Source: Polynucleobacter sp. 73C-SIWE (GTDB lineage: Bacteria > Pseudomonadota > Gammaproteobacteria > Burkholderiales > Burkholderiaceae). Taken from it: a stretch of 64,000 nt of DNA. The stretch's first letter is position 1; each line of letters starts with the position of its first letter. Under the pieces are notes generated by a model. The model was not told the origin of the DNA. It searched no databases and worked only from the letters and a program-made list of their open reading frames with translations. Location of the stretch: assembly GCF_018882465.1 (NCBI RefSeq), contig NZ_JACVOK010000001.1, positions 682,001-746,000 of the forward strand, in the 5' to 3' direction. Both the position numbers and the translations under genes were made by a program. Shown here piece by piece: positions 9,083-17,896 of the stretch.

Positions 9083-9349
9083 ATGGCCGAAGAAAAATCA
9101 CTCATCGAATACCCTTCTCAATTTCCGATTAAGGTGATGGGTAAAGCCACTCCAGAGTATCTTCCAGCAATTATTCATATTGCAAAACAATTTGATCCCA
9201 CATTTGATGAGAGCAAGGTTGAACAACGACCTTCCAAAGATGGCAATTACTTAGGCATTACTTTGCCGATTACAGCGACAAGTCGCGAGCAGCTTGATGA
9301 GTTGTATAGAACTTTGTCTACACATCCATTAGTTAGCATTGTTCTGTAA
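9083..9349 (+). CDS. DUF493 family protein (YbeD-like)
   Basis: 88 residues beginning with an [17 protein letters not shown] segment and ending [10 protein letters not shown], the pattern of the DUF493/YbeD family. The family has an ACT-like fold and lies next to lipB in many proteobacteria, including E. coli. No enzymatic role is established. It sits 9 bases after the hydrolase gene and 8 bases before lipB, so it probably shares a transcript with the lipoate genes. Confidence 0.9.
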   Translation: MAEEKSLIEYPSQFPIKVMGKATPEYLPAIIHIAKQFDPTFDESKVEQRPSKDGNYLGITLPITATSREQLDELYRTLSTHPLVSIVL

Positions 9350-9357
9350 TTGATTTG

Positions 9358-10011
9358 ATGTCTGTTTTAGTAAAACATCTCGGCGTAGCTGATTACGTCT
9401 CGACCTATGAGAGGATGCGCGTATTTACTAAAGAGCGAAATAGTGCAACGCCCGATGAGATTTGGGTTTTAGAGCACCCCCCAGTTTTTACGTTGGGTCT
9501 TGCGGGTGATTCCAGTAATTTGCATTCACCGAGCAATCAAATTCCGTTAGTACAAGTTGATCGTGGTGGTGAGATTACCTATCACGGTCCTGGTCAGATC
9601 GTCGTTTACCTTTTGCTTGATCTCAAACGCTTAGGCATCTTTGTTAAAGAATTGGTCTCCCGTATCGAGCAAGCGGTAATCGATACCTTGGCAGATTTTG
9701 GTATTGCAGCAGAAAGACATCCAGGAGCACCTGGTATTTACATTTCCAAGCAGTCTGGACTACCGGTGGAGTGGATTGGAGCCAAGGTGGCTGCATTGGG
9801 TCTTAAGGTCTCTAAAAGCTGCTCATATCATGGTGTAGCGCTGAATGTGGCTACGGATCTTGAGGCTTTTGGACGTATCCACCCTTGTGGTTATGAGGGC
9901 TTAAAGACGGTCGACATGCAAACCCTTGGGATCAAGGACAATATAGACACTATTAGCCAAAAGCTTTTGGAGCATTTGCAAAAGCAACTGATGTCACATG
10001 ACCATAAATAA
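9358..10011 (+). CDS. lipB: Octanoyl-[acyl-carrier-protein]:protein octanoyltransferase
   Basis: 217 residues from the ATG at 9358; a TTG immediately before it is also in frame. It moves octanoyl from acyl carrier protein onto lipoyl domains of 2-oxoacid dehydrogenases and the glycine cleavage system. Seen: [12 protein letters not shown], the lysine segment [12 protein letters not shown], and the catalytic cysteine in [10 protein letters not shown]. The length is normal. The gene overlaps the start of lipA by 14 bases, consistent with coupled synthesis of the two lipoate enzymes. Confidence 0.95.
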   Translation: MSVLVKHLGVADYVSTYERMRVFTKERNSATPDEIWVLEHPPVFTLGLAGDSSNLHSPSNQIPLVQVDRGGEITYHGPGQIVVYLLLDLKRLGIFVKELVSRIEQAVIDTLADFGIAAERHPGAPGIYISKQSGLPVEWIGAKVAALGLKVSKSCSYHGVALNVATDLEAFGRIHPCGYEGLKTVDMQTLGIKDNIDTISQKLLEHLQKQLMSHDHK

Positions 10012-11008
10012 GACCGATACCAAGATAACTGTTGAGTCTCGTCAAGATCTCAATTACGACGCATCTCGTAAGCAAAAGTCGAGCGAGAAAACTGCGCGTA
10101 TTCCCATTAAGATTGTCCCGCTAGCAGAGGTCTTGAAAAAACCAGATTGGATTCGGGTAAAAGCAGCCTCTGGCAATTCTCGGTTCAATGAAATTAAAAA
10201 GATTCTTCGCGAGAACGAATTAGTGACTGTTTGTGAAGAAGCAAGCTGCCCCAATATCGGTGAGTGTTTTGGTAAAGGCACTGCTACCTTCATGATCATG
10301 GGGGATAAATGCACTCGTCGTTGCCCATTCTGTGATGTAGGCCATGGTCGACCAGATCCATTAGATCAAAAAGAGCCTGCTAACCTGGCTCGTACCATTG
10401 CAGCACTGAAATTAAATTACGTAGTAATTACCAGCGTGGATCGTGATGATTTGCGCGATGGTGGTGCCATGCACTATGTTGATTGCATTTCGCAATCACG
10501 TGGGCTATCACCGAGTACTCGGATTGAAGTTCTTGTGCCAGACTTCCGCGGCCGCTTAGATAAAGCCCTAGATATTTTTGCTGAGCATGCGCCGAATGGT
10601 TTGCCAGATGTGATGAACCATAATTTAGAAACCGTGCCACGCTTGTATAAAGAAGCAAGGCCAGGCGCTGATTACTTGCACTCCTTAAAATTATTGAAGG
10701 ATTTCAAGGAGCGCTTTCCTCATATCCCAACAAAGAGCGGATTAATGGTTGGTCTTGGTGAGACCGATGAAGAAATTCTAGAAGTGATGCGCGATATGCG
10801 TGAGCACAATATTGACATGCTCACAATTGGCCAGTATCTTGCACCATCAGGTCATCACCTGCCAGTGCGTCGCTATGTGCACCCTGATGTTTTCAAGATG
10901 TTTGAGGAGAGGGCCTACGCTATGGGCTTCTCCCATGCAGCGGTTGGTGCAATGGTTCGCTCTAGCTACCATGCTGATCAGCAAGCGCATGGAGCCGGTA
11001 TTGTTTAG
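9998..11008 (+). CDS. lipA: Lipoyl synthase (radical SAM)
   Basis: 336 residues. The auxiliary 4Fe-4S cluster motif [12 protein letters not shown] (C-x4-C-x5-C) precedes the radical-SAM motif CTRRCPFC (CxxxCxxC), the exact LipA arrangement. It inserts two sulfur atoms into protein-bound octanoyl to form lipoyl. The C-terminal ending is of standard type. The N-terminal 40 residues are polar and variable. It overlaps lipB upstream, and its last 20 bases overlap the start of the lipoprotein gene at 10989. Confidence 0.96.
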   Translation: MTINKTDTKITVESRQDLNYDASRKQKSSEKTARIPIKIVPLAEVLKKPDWIRVKAASGNSRFNEIKKILRENELVTVCEEASCPNIGECFGKGTATFMIMGDKCTRRCPFCDVGHGRPDPLDQKEPANLARTIAALKLNYVVITSVDRDDLRDGGAMHYVDCISQSRGLSPSTRIEVLVPDFRGRLDKALDIFAEHAPNGLPDVMNHNLETVPRLYKEARPGADYLHSLKLLKDFKERFPHIPTKSGLMVGLGETDEEILEVMRDMREHNIDMLTIGQYLAPSGHHLPVRRYVHPDVFKMFEERAYAMGFSHAAVGAMVRSSYHADQQAHGAGIV

Positions 11009-11582
11009 AAGCTTTAAGGCTGGCGCATTACTCGCAGCAATCATTCTTCTAGTAGCCTGTAGCCCGAGGCTAGATTGGCGTAAAGTGCAATCTCCACAAG
11101 AGCGCTACACCGCTTTATTTCCGGGCAAGCCGGATAAATTAGAGCGCCGTATTCCATTCCAAGACCAAGAGTTACAGCAAACACTTGAGGCAGTCAAAAT
11201 TGATGACGATATTTACTCAGTTAGCTCGACACAGGTGCCAGCAATACAAGCTGCAGCAACAGAAAAAATTATCACGCAGCTAAAAAATAGTTTACTTGAA
11301 AGAGCAAATGCTTCGGGTGGGAGGGTAGTTGAAGAGGTGGCAACTTATCAGACGACTAATCGTCAGAAACTGGGAACTACAGATTACTTTATTGTTTTCA
11401 AGCCAAATGCAAAAGAGCAACAGCAAATGCGGGTACGCTGGATAACGCGGCAAGCGAGCAATGGGGATGCTTGGATTTATCAGGTGTCAGTATTGCATGC
11501 AAATGCTAATACTGATGATGTGAGAACATTTCTATCTAAAGAAGAGTATGCAAACTTCTTTAATGAGTTTTACCCAGAATAA
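10989..11582 (+). CDS. Putative lipoprotein of unknown function
   Basis: The frame is open back to 10800, but that part is a shadow of lipA. The ATG at 10989, inside the end of lipA, gives MEPVLF followed by a hydrophobic stretch and the lipobox LVAC with the modified cysteine at residue 24, a complete type II signal peptide. The mature part (about 174 residues) is polar, with the phrase [15 protein letters not shown] near the start. I do not recognise a family with confidence. It is probably an envelope-anchored lipoprotein expressed from the lipBA transcript. Confidence 0.75.
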   Translation: MEPVLFRSFKAGALLAAIILLVACSPRLDWRKVQSPQERYTALFPGKPDKLERRIPFQDQELQQTLEAVKIDDDIYSVSSTQVPAIQAAATEKIITQLKNSLLERANASGGRVVEEVATYQTTNRQKLGTTDYFIVFKPNAKEQQQMRVRWITRQASNGDAWIYQVSVLHANANTDDVRTFLSKEEYANFFNEFYPE

Positions 11583-11589
11583 AAACTGA

Positions 11590-11844
11590 CTAAGTTTTTT
11601 CTAAAGCGGCAACCTTGGCTTCAAGTGCCTCTAACTTTTCTCTAGTCTTGGCAAGAACTTTAGCTTGTAACTCAAACTCTTCGCGAGTAACTAAATCCAT
11701 TTTTTGAAAACCCTGGTTCATCATCGCGCGCACATTCTTTTCAATCTCTTGTGCTGGTGAATTTCGAATGGCATCCCCCACCTTGTTTTGCATATCACTC
11801 GCGATGCGTTGAATTTGCTCGAGGATTTCACCGGGTTTTTGCAT
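11590..11844 (-). CDS. ubiK: Ubiquinone biosynthesis accessory factor UbiK (BMFP/YqiC family)
   Basis: 84 residues from the ATG at 11842-11844, starting MQKPGEILEQIQR. The frame extends 23 residues upstream, but that part is not family-like. The C-terminal half is a heptad-rich coiled coil ending LEALEAKVAALEKT. UbiK family proteins trimerise, bind membranes and assist aerobic ubiquinone synthesis by bringing UbiJ and the lipid together. No UbiJ gene is in view. The gene converges on the lipoprotein gene and is divergent from the porin gene. Confidence 0.85.
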   Translation of the reverse strand: MQKPGEILEQIQRIASDMQNKVGDAIRNSPAQEIEKNVRAMMNQGFQKMDLVTREEFELQAKVLAKTREKLEALEAKVAALEKT

Positions 11845-11978
11845 GATGGGGTTTCGCAGTTCTATAAAAGTTGCATAAAAGACACACATTGTTATTTTAT
11901 GTTGGGTGACCAAAAATGGGCAAAAGGGTTAAAAATAAGCCAAAAAGCCCTAAATTCACGCCCATGGTGCAATCTTAA

Positions 11979-11993
11979 GCACTAAAAAAGTGC
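11979..11993. promoter_or_regulatory. NtrC-like binding site (GCAC-N7-GTGC)
   Basis: A symmetric GCAC-TAAAAAA-GTGC lies 113 bases upstream of the porin-PII-AmtB operon. The core spacing equals the enterobacterial NtrC box (TGCACC-N5-GGTGCA), and nitrogen control is expected for a PII-AmtB operon. A weaker half-match TGGTGC lies at 11965. No convincing sigma-54 -24/-12 element is seen between here and the gene, so assignment to NtrC is inference. Confidence 0.45.
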
Positions 11994-12009
11994 AAATGCC
12001 TTAATTGGG

Positions 12010-12026
12010 GGATTTGTGACAAATCC
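12010..12026. promoter_or_regulatory. Perfect 17-bp palindrome, possible operator
   Basis: GGATTTGT-G-ACAAATCC: eight-base arms around one central base with no mismatch, 81 bases upstream of the porin start and 17 bases after the NtrC-like box. It is too tight a hairpin to be a terminator (loop of one base) and has no T-tract, so a dimeric-regulator operator is the likelier reading. I cannot assign the regulator. Confidence 0.45.
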
Positions 12027-12106
12027 ATGAATGCCCAAACCATCAATATCGCTTCATGCATTAAGCATTCAACCCATTTTTTATGACAACCAGTAAGGAG
12101 TAACAC

Positions 12107-12961
12107 ATGAAAACTTTGCAAAAATCAGCTCTCGCGCTAGCCGCATCAAGCTTGTTGGCTACTGCCGCTTTTGCTCAAACAGCCCCTGCAGCAGAGGCTC
12201 CAGAAGCAAGCCCAATTACAGCAAACGTAACTGTAACCAGCGACTATCGTTACCGCGGTATCAGCCAGTCAAACTTCAAGCCAGCGATTCAAGGTGGCTT
12301 TGATTACGCGCATGAAAGCGGTCTCTATATCGGAAACTGGAATAGCTCAATCAGTTGGATTTCTGATGCAGCTCCAGCTACTGCAAACACAAGAGTTACA
12401 GCACCAATTGAGATGGATTTCTACGGCGGTATCAAGAAAGAATTCATTGGTGCAGGTTTTGCATCTGACTTTGGTGTTTTACAGTACTACTATCCTACAT
12501 CAGGGTTAAATGTTTCAGGCACTCAAGCTAATCCAAATACTACAGAGCTCTATGCAGCGCAAAACTTTACTTATGGTCCTTTAACTGGATTTGTAAAGTT
12601 TTCATACTCTGTTAGTCCAATTTTCGGTTTTGCAAATAGTACTGGTTCCTACTATCCAGACCTGACGATGAATTACGATACAGGCGTTTGGGGCTTAGCG
12701 CTTAATGCTCACGTTGGTTACCAGTATGTGGCGGGTAATGTTCAAGGTAGTGCGCCTAACGTAACCAATAGCTCTTTGTATTCCTATACCGATTGGAAAT
12801 TAGGTGTAACTAAGGATTTTGGAGGAGGCTTGTCTCTATCTGCTGCTTACATAGGCACTGATGTAGGAAGAAATTCCGCAGGTACTTATAACTATGTTTC
12901 GCCAACCGGAAAGAATCTGGGCGGCTCAACAGGCATTGTTTCCTTAACCAAGACTTTCTAA
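12107..12961 (+). CDS. TorF family putative porin (Gcw_chp type)
   Basis: 284 residues. A signal peptide ends in AFAQ at about residue 24, followed by a PAAEAPEASPITANV linker and the family signature VTVTSDYRYRGISQS. The rest alternates polar and aromatic residues and ends with a terminal phenylalanine (LTKTF), as in outer-membrane beta barrels. A strong ribosome site AAGGAG lies upstream. It directly precedes the PII and AmtB genes (25-base gap), so it probably serves nitrogen-compound uptake across the outer membrane; substrate not shown. Confidence 0.87.
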   Translation: MKTLQKSALALAASSLLATAAFAQTAPAAEAPEASPITANVTVTSDYRYRGISQSNFKPAIQGGFDYAHESGLYIGNWNSSISWISDAAPATANTRVTAPIEMDFYGGIKKEFIGAGFASDFGVLQYYYPTSGLNVSGTQANPNTTELYAAQNFTYGPLTGFVKFSYSVSPIFGFANSTGSYYPDLTMNYDTGVWGLALNAHVGYQYVAGNVQGSAPNVTNSSLYSYTDWKLGVTKDFGGGLSLSAAYIGTDVGRNSAGTYNYVSPTGKNLGGSTGIVSLTKTF

Positions 12962-12974
12962 TTTTCACCTCTGA

Positions 12975-13325
<351 letters not shown>

Positions 13326-13338
13326 AGAGAGGTTCAAA

Positions 13339-14823
13339 ATGTTAACTTGGATGAAAAAACTCCTAGCTGGCGGTGCGATGGCCTTGGCCATTGGTGCTAC
13401 TGGTGTAATGGTTACTTCGCCAGCGCATGCTGATGAAGTAAAAAAACCAGCAGTGACTGCTCCTGCCGCGACTCCTGCTGCTGCAGAACCAGCGCCTGTT
13501 CTTTGCTCCGAAAAGTGCAATAAAGCCGACGTTGTATGGATGATGGTATGTACAGCACTAGTGCTGTTAATGACACTTCCTGGTTTAGCTTTGTTCTACG
13601 GTGGTTTAACACGTAGCAAAAACATTCTGTCGATTTGTATGCAATGTTTTATGGTGTTCTCTTTGATCACCGTGCTCTGGGCTATTTACGGCTATAGCTT
13701 TGCATTCACTGAGGGCGGGGCATTTATAGGCGGACTTGATCGCTTGTTCTTGGGCGGCATGACTCCAGACTCAGTTGCAGCTACCTTTAGTAAAGGCGTT
13801 GTAATTCCTGAGTTTATATTCATGGCTTTCCAAGCAGTGTTCGCAACTATTACTTGCTGCTTGATCATCGGTTCATTTGCTGAGCGCGCTAAGTTCTCTG
13901 CAATCTTGATCTTCATGATCATTTGGTTCACATTCAGCTACTTGCCAATTGCTCATATGGTTTGGTTCTGGCCTGGTCCTGATGACATCAAAGATGCTGC
14001 ATCCCTCGAGGCTATTACTGCTCGTGCTGGTTGGTTGTGGCAAAAAGGTGTTCTCGACTTTGCTGGCGGTACCGTTGTTCACATCAATGCCGCTATTGCT
14101 GGCTTGGTAGGTTCCTTCGTTATCGGCAAACGTGTTGGCTACGGTAAAGAAGCAATGAAACCACATAACTTAGTTTATGTAATGACTGGTGCTGCACTCT
14201 TGTGGTTCGGTTGGTTTGGTTTCAATGCTGGTTCAGCACTCGAAGCAAACGGTAGCGCAGCATTGGCTTTCGTGAATACCTATTTGGCTACTGCCGCTGC
14301 TGTATTGGGTTGGTCTGTTGCTGAGTGGGTTCTCAAAGGTAAGCCATCCATGTTGGGTGCTGCTTCTGGTTGCGTAGCCGGTTTGGTTGCCATTACTCCT
14401 GCTGCTGGTTTTGCTGGCCCAATGGGTTCAATCATCATCGGTTTGATCGCTGGTGTTGTTTGCCTCTGGGGTGTTACTGGCCTCAAGAAAATCTTGGGTT
14501 CAGATGACAGCTTAGACGTATTTGGCGTACACGGCGTAGGTGGTATTACTGGCGCATTGTTGACCGGCGTATTTGCTGATCCAGCATTAGGCGGTTCTGG
14601 TATCTGGGATTACGTAGCGAATGCTGTGGCCCCTGATTACTCTATTGCTAGCCAATTGTGGATTCAGGCTCAAGGCGTAATTACTACCTTGATCTGGTCC
14701 GGCGTAGTTTCTTTCATCGCATTCAAATTGATCGATATGGTGATTGGTTTGCGTGTGAAGGAAGAGGAAGAGCGCGAAGGCTTGGATATCAGCTCACATG
14801 GTGAAGCTGCCTACGAGTCTTAA
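13339..14823 (+). CDS. amtB: Ammonium transporter AmtB
   Basis: 494 residues from the ATG at 13339 (an upstream frame extension overlaps glnK and is rejected). A signal peptide ends SPAHADE, then an Ala/Pro-rich linker, then about eleven membrane helices. Amt features are LALFYGGLTRSKN, the pore histidine region VVHINAAIAGLVG, and the second pore histidine in FGVHGVGGITGALLTGVFA. The long periplasmic N-terminal linker is typical of betaproteobacterial AmtB. The cytoplasmic tail ends in a charged EEEEREGLD segment. A strong terminator follows at 14876. Confidence 0.95.
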   Translation: MLTWMKKLLAGGAMALAIGATGVMVTSPAHADEVKKPAVTAPAATPAAAEPAPVLCSEKCNKADVVWMMVCTALVLLMTLPGLALFYGGLTRSKNILSICMQCFMVFSLITVLWAIYGYSFAFTEGGAFIGGLDRLFLGGMTPDSVAATFSKGVVIPEFIFMAFQAVFATITCCLIIGSFAERAKFSAILIFMIIWFTFSYLPIAHMVWFWPGPDDIKDAASLEAITARAGWLWQKGVLDFAGGTVVHINAAIAGLVGSFVIGKRVGYGKEAMKPHNLVYVMTGAALLWFGWFGFNAGSALEANGSAALAFVNTYLATAAAVLGWSVAEWVLKGKPSMLGAASGCVAGLVAITPAAGFAGPMGSIIIGLIAGVVCLWGVTGLKKILGSDDSLDVFGVHGVGGITGALLTGVFADPALGGSGIWDYVANAVAPDYSIASQLWIQAQGVITTLIWSGVVSFIAFKLIDMVIGLRVKEEEEREGLDISSHGEAAYES

Positions 14824-14875
14824 TCTGTAGATTTACCCCTCACTGGGCGGCCTAGCTTGGCTACCTAGTTTTAAG

Positions 14876-14908
14876 CGCGGGATCCTGGGATCCCGCGTCT
14901 TTCTTTTA
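14876..14908 (+). terminator. Rho-independent terminator after amtB
   Basis: Stem of at least ten pairs, CGCGGGATCC / GGATCCCGCG, around a two-base TG centre (14876-14897; the effective loop would open the inner pairs), followed by a T-rich run TCTTTCTTTT. It ends the porin-glnK-amtB operon 50 bases after the amtB stop and insulates gshA. Confidence 0.8.
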
Positions 14909-14927
14909 ATAATCTTACAATGGTGGA

Positions 14928-16226
14928 ATGGTTCCACATCTCATTACAGCCTTAACCGGTCCTTTGCTCGAATTAGAGTCAAAGGTTTTAGAAGCGACCC
15001 CAACCATTGAGCGTTGGTTCAGGCTGGAATGGCAAGAACATACCCCGCCATTCTACTGCTCGGTTGATTTACGAAATTCAGGTTTTAAGTTGGCTCCTGT
15101 TGATACCAACCTCTTTCCTGGCGGATTTAATAATCTTTCTACACAGATGCTGCCTTTGGCTGTGCAGGCAGCAATGGCTGCAATTGAGAAGATTTGTCCA
15201 GAAGCCAAAAATTTATTATTAATTCCGGAGCGCCACACCCGCAATACTTTCTATTTGCAAAATATTGCGCGTTTATCTTCCATCTTGCGCCAAGCCGGAT
15301 TGAATGTTCGCTTAGGTACTTTTTCAGAAGAGATTAAAAAACCAACTTGGATTGATCTGCCTGATGGTAATCGCCTTTTGATGGAGCCGCTCTCCCGTTT
15401 GGGCTTGAAAAAGCAACGTCTCGGGTTAAAAGACTTTGATCCTTGCTCTATTTTGCTGAATAACGATTTGTCTGCTGGTATTCCACCGATTTTAGAAAAC
15501 CTGCATGAACAATATTTGTTGCCAGGCTTACATGCTGGTTGGCATGTGCGCCGCAAGTCAAATCACTTTGCTGCCTATGAAGAGGTGGCAAAGAAGTTTG
15601 CCAAAGTGGTTGATATTGATCCTTGGATGATTAATCCTTACTTCACTAGTTGCTCAAATATTAATTTTCATGAGCGTAAAGGTGAAGACGAATTGCAAAC
15701 AGCAGTAGAGCAGGTCTTAAAAAAGACAGCTAAGAAATATCGTGAGTACGGAATTAAAGAAAAGCCATATGTTGTTGTAAAGGCGGATGCTGGTACCTAT
15801 GGCATGGGCATTATGGTGGTGAATGACCCCGCGCAGCTTAAAGACTTAAACCGTAAAGACCGCAACAAGATGAGCGTGGTTAAAGAAGGTTTAGAGGTAA
15901 GCGATGTATTGATTCAAGAGGGTGTCTATACCTTTGAGAAAGTCAATGAGGCTGTGGCGGAGCCGGTCGTATATATGATTGACCGTTACGTGATTGGTGG
16001 CTTCTATCGTGTTCATACCGATCGTGGCCCCGATGAAAATCTAAATGCCCCTGGCATGCATTTTGTACCGCTAGCATTTGAGCAAAACTCGATGCCAGAT
16101 ATGAGTGCTAAGCCTGGCAGTGCAGCGCCAAATCGTTTCTATTTGTATGGTGTTGTTGCACGCTTAGCTTTACTAGCTGCTTCGTTGGAGCTTGAGCGCA
16201 CCGACCCTGATTCTGAAGCGGCCTAA
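14928..16226 (+). CDS. gshA: Glutamate--cysteine ligase (proteobacterial GshA type)
   Basis: 432 residues of the GshA family typical of beta- and some gammaproteobacteria, unrelated in sequence to the E. coli enzyme. Recognisable segments are VDLRNSGFKLAPVDTNLFPGGFNNL near residues 47-71, VVVKADAGTYGMGIMVV (ATP-grasp-like phosphate region) and DRYVIGGFYRVHTDRGPDENLN. It makes gamma-glutamylcysteine, the first step of glutathione synthesis, and is followed 14 bases later by gshB. The ATG at 14928 is used; a nearby ATG at 14920 is out of frame. Confidence 0.93.
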   Translation: MVPHLITALTGPLLELESKVLEATPTIERWFRLEWQEHTPPFYCSVDLRNSGFKLAPVDTNLFPGGFNNLSTQMLPLAVQAAMAAIEKICPEAKNLLLIPERHTRNTFYLQNIARLSSILRQAGLNVRLGTFSEEIKKPTWIDLPDGNRLLMEPLSRLGLKKQRLGLKDFDPCSILLNNDLSAGIPPILENLHEQYLLPGLHAGWHVRRKSNHFAAYEEVAKKFAKVVDIDPWMINPYFTSCSNINFHERKGEDELQTAVEQVLKKTAKKYREYGIKEKPYVVVKADAGTYGMGIMVVNDPAQLKDLNRKDRNKMSVVKEGLEVSDVLIQEGVYTFEKVNEAVAEPVVYMIDRYVIGGFYRVHTDRGPDENLNAPGMHFVPLAFEQNSMPDMSAKPGSAAPNRFYLYGVVARLALLAASLELERTDPDSEAA

Positions 16227-16240
16227 TAATTTAGAAGACT

Positions 16241-17182
16241 ATGGACTTTCTATTCATCGCCGATCCACTCGAGTCCTTTAAGGTAAAAAAAGATTCAACG
16301 TTGGCGATGATGCGTGCTGCTCAAGCAGCCGGCCATCGTTTATGGTTTTGTCAAAGCAGTAATGTTTTGTGGAAAGATGATCTCGTCGTTGCAGATTGTC
16401 AAACTCTGGTGGTTAGGCCAAGCTCTACCTCTTGGTTTGAGCTTGGTGGAATAGAGTCACGATCTCTTAAATCATTTGCTGCGGTTTTGATGCGGACTGA
16501 TCCACCATTTGATATTGAATATCTCAATACAACTTGGCTGTTGTCTGCGGCAGCTCGTCAGGGCGCAAAAGTATTTAATGATCCTGCGGCTGTGCGTGAG
16601 CATTCAGAAAAGCTGTCGATTACTGAATTTCTAGAGCTCATTCCGCCGACATTAGTTACTCGTGAATTCAGTGCTGTAGAAGAGTTTCATCAGCAACATC
16701 GCGATATCGTCATTAAACCTTTAGATGGTATGGGGGGGATGGGCGTGTTTCGTGTTGGGCCGGATGGCTTAAATCTGGCCAGCATCGTAGAAACACTTGG
16801 TGAGAATGGGGCCAGAACCCTGATGGTGCAGCGTTTCTTGCCAGAGATAGCCCAAGGCGACAAAAGAGTTTTGCTAATCGGCGGAGAGGTAGTGCCATTT
16901 AGTTTGGCGCGTATTCCTCAAGGTAGTGAGATTCGTGGAAATTTAGCAGCTGGTGGCAAGGGTGTTGCGATGCCCCTCACCGATGCTGAGAAAAAAATTG
17001 CAGAACGCTTGGCGCCTATTTTGTATCAGCGCGGTTTATTCTTGGTAGGGCTCGATTTAATTGGCGGTTACCTTACAGAGATAAATGTTACTAGCCCCAC
17101 TTGTTTTGTTGAAATTACCGAACAAAGTGGGTTTGATGTCTCACAGTTTTTCTTGAAAGCGCTTGAGAAAGCATTGTCATAA
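16241..17182 (+). CDS. gshB: Glutathione synthase
   Basis: 313 residues, standard for the ATP-grasp enzyme that adds glycine to gamma-glutamylcysteine. Seen: RTDPPFDIEYLNTTWLL near 87, FNDPAAVREHSEKL, the ATP loop KPLDGMGGMGVFR and the C-terminal metal/substrate region EINVTSPTCFVEI. The stop is immediately followed by the start of the PTS EIIA gene (1-base gap), so glutathione synthesis and the phosphorelay are on one transcript. Confidence 0.95.
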   Translation: MDFLFIADPLESFKVKKDSTLAMMRAAQAAGHRLWFCQSSNVLWKDDLVVADCQTLVVRPSSTSWFELGGIESRSLKSFAAVLMRTDPPFDIEYLNTTWLLSAAARQGAKVFNDPAAVREHSEKLSITEFLELIPPTLVTREFSAVEEFHQQHRDIVIKPLDGMGGMGVFRVGPDGLNLASIVETLGENGARTLMVQRFLPEIAQGDKRVLLIGGEVVPFSLARIPQGSEIRGNLAAGGKGVAMPLTDAEKKIAERLAPILYQRGLFLVGLDLIGGYLTEINVTSPTCFVEITEQSGFDVSQFFLKALEKALS

Positions 17183-17183
17183 C

Positions 17184-17603
17184 ATGGCTGGAATCGTAAT
17201 TGTTGCTCATACACCCCTTGCTAGCGCAATGCTCGGATTTGCCGAGCATACTTTTGGTGTAGTGCCAGAGCGTGTGAGGGCGGTTGACATACCGCCTTAT
17301 GAAGATACTAAAGTGAGCTTTGATCGAGTATTAAAAGCTGCCTATGGAGTGAATACCGGAAATGGTGTTTTGATTTTGACGGATGTGATGGGGGCAACCC
17401 CGGCAAACGTAGCATCAAAGTTAGAGGCCCTTGGCCCCTTATCTGGACTAAATGCCCCGGTAGTAGTGCTCGCTGGATTAAATCTACCAATGCTCATGCG
17501 CTGCATCAATCATCGCGCTGAGAATTTAGAGGAATTGGCTAAAAAGGCACTTGCTGGTGGTCAGAATGGAATCTTGCGCCTTGGTGCAAAAGTGAAAGAA
17601 TAA
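17184..17603 (+). CDS. PTS EIIA component, mannose family, stand-alone
   Basis: 139 residues from the ATG at 17184; seven in-frame upstream codons belong to the gshB tail. The phosphoacceptor histidine is residue 9 in IVIVAHTPLASAML, and TDVMGATPANVASK and VVVLAGLNLPML match the EIIA-Man fold. No EIIB, EIIC or EIID follows, so it cannot form a sugar permease by itself. With HPr and EI directly downstream it most likely has a signalling role, as proposed for similar betaproteobacterial clusters. Confidence 0.9.
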   Translation: MAGIVIVAHTPLASAMLGFAEHTFGVVPERVRAVDIPPYEDTKVSFDRVLKAAYGVNTGNGVLILTDVMGATPANVASKLEALGPLSGLNAPVVVLAGLNLPMLMRCINHRAENLEELAKKALAGGQNGILRLGAKVKE

Positions 17604-17624
17604 TGATCAAGGAGTTCACGCGTA

Positions 17625-17894
17625 ATGCCAGTCGCTGAAATTGAAATCATCAATAAATTAGGTCTGCATGCTCGTGCATCTGCCAAGCTTTCTCAATTGG
17701 CGGCTCAGTTTCCTTGTGAAATATTCTTGTCACGCAATGGGCGTCAAATTAATGCTAAGAGCATTATGGGCGTCATGATGTTAGCTGCCGGCATCGGCAG
17801 CACCGTAACACTCGAGACTGTCGGCGATCAAGCTGATGAGGCAATGCAAGCTCTGACAGCACTAATTAATGATCGCTTTGGAGAGGGCGAGTAA
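17625..17894 (+). CDS. ptsH: Phosphocarrier protein HPr
   Basis: 89 residues. His15 in the LGLHARASAK motif accepts phosphate from EI. Ser46 lies in NAKSIMGVMML, the site HPr kinase modifies; hprK is present at 49979-50965. Two residues separate its stop from ptsI, and a GGAG ribosome site lies upstream. It should relay phosphate to EIIA-Man and EIIA-Ntr in this window. Confidence 0.95.
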   Translation: MPVAEIEIINKLGLHARASAKLSQLAAQFPCEIFLSRNGRQINAKSIMGVMMLAAGIGSTVTLETVGDQADEAMQALTALINDRFGEGE

Positions 17895-17896
17895 GT

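Noticed and set aside
10800-10988. Upstream extension of the lipoprotein frame into lipA
   Set aside because: It is a shadow of lipA; the ATG at 10989 gives a complete lipoprotein signal with lipobox.
11927-11940. Possible sigma-54 promoter (GG-N10-GC)
   Set aside because: Only the invariant dinucleotides match; flanks differ from TGGCAC/TTGC and it lies upstream of the NtrC-like box.
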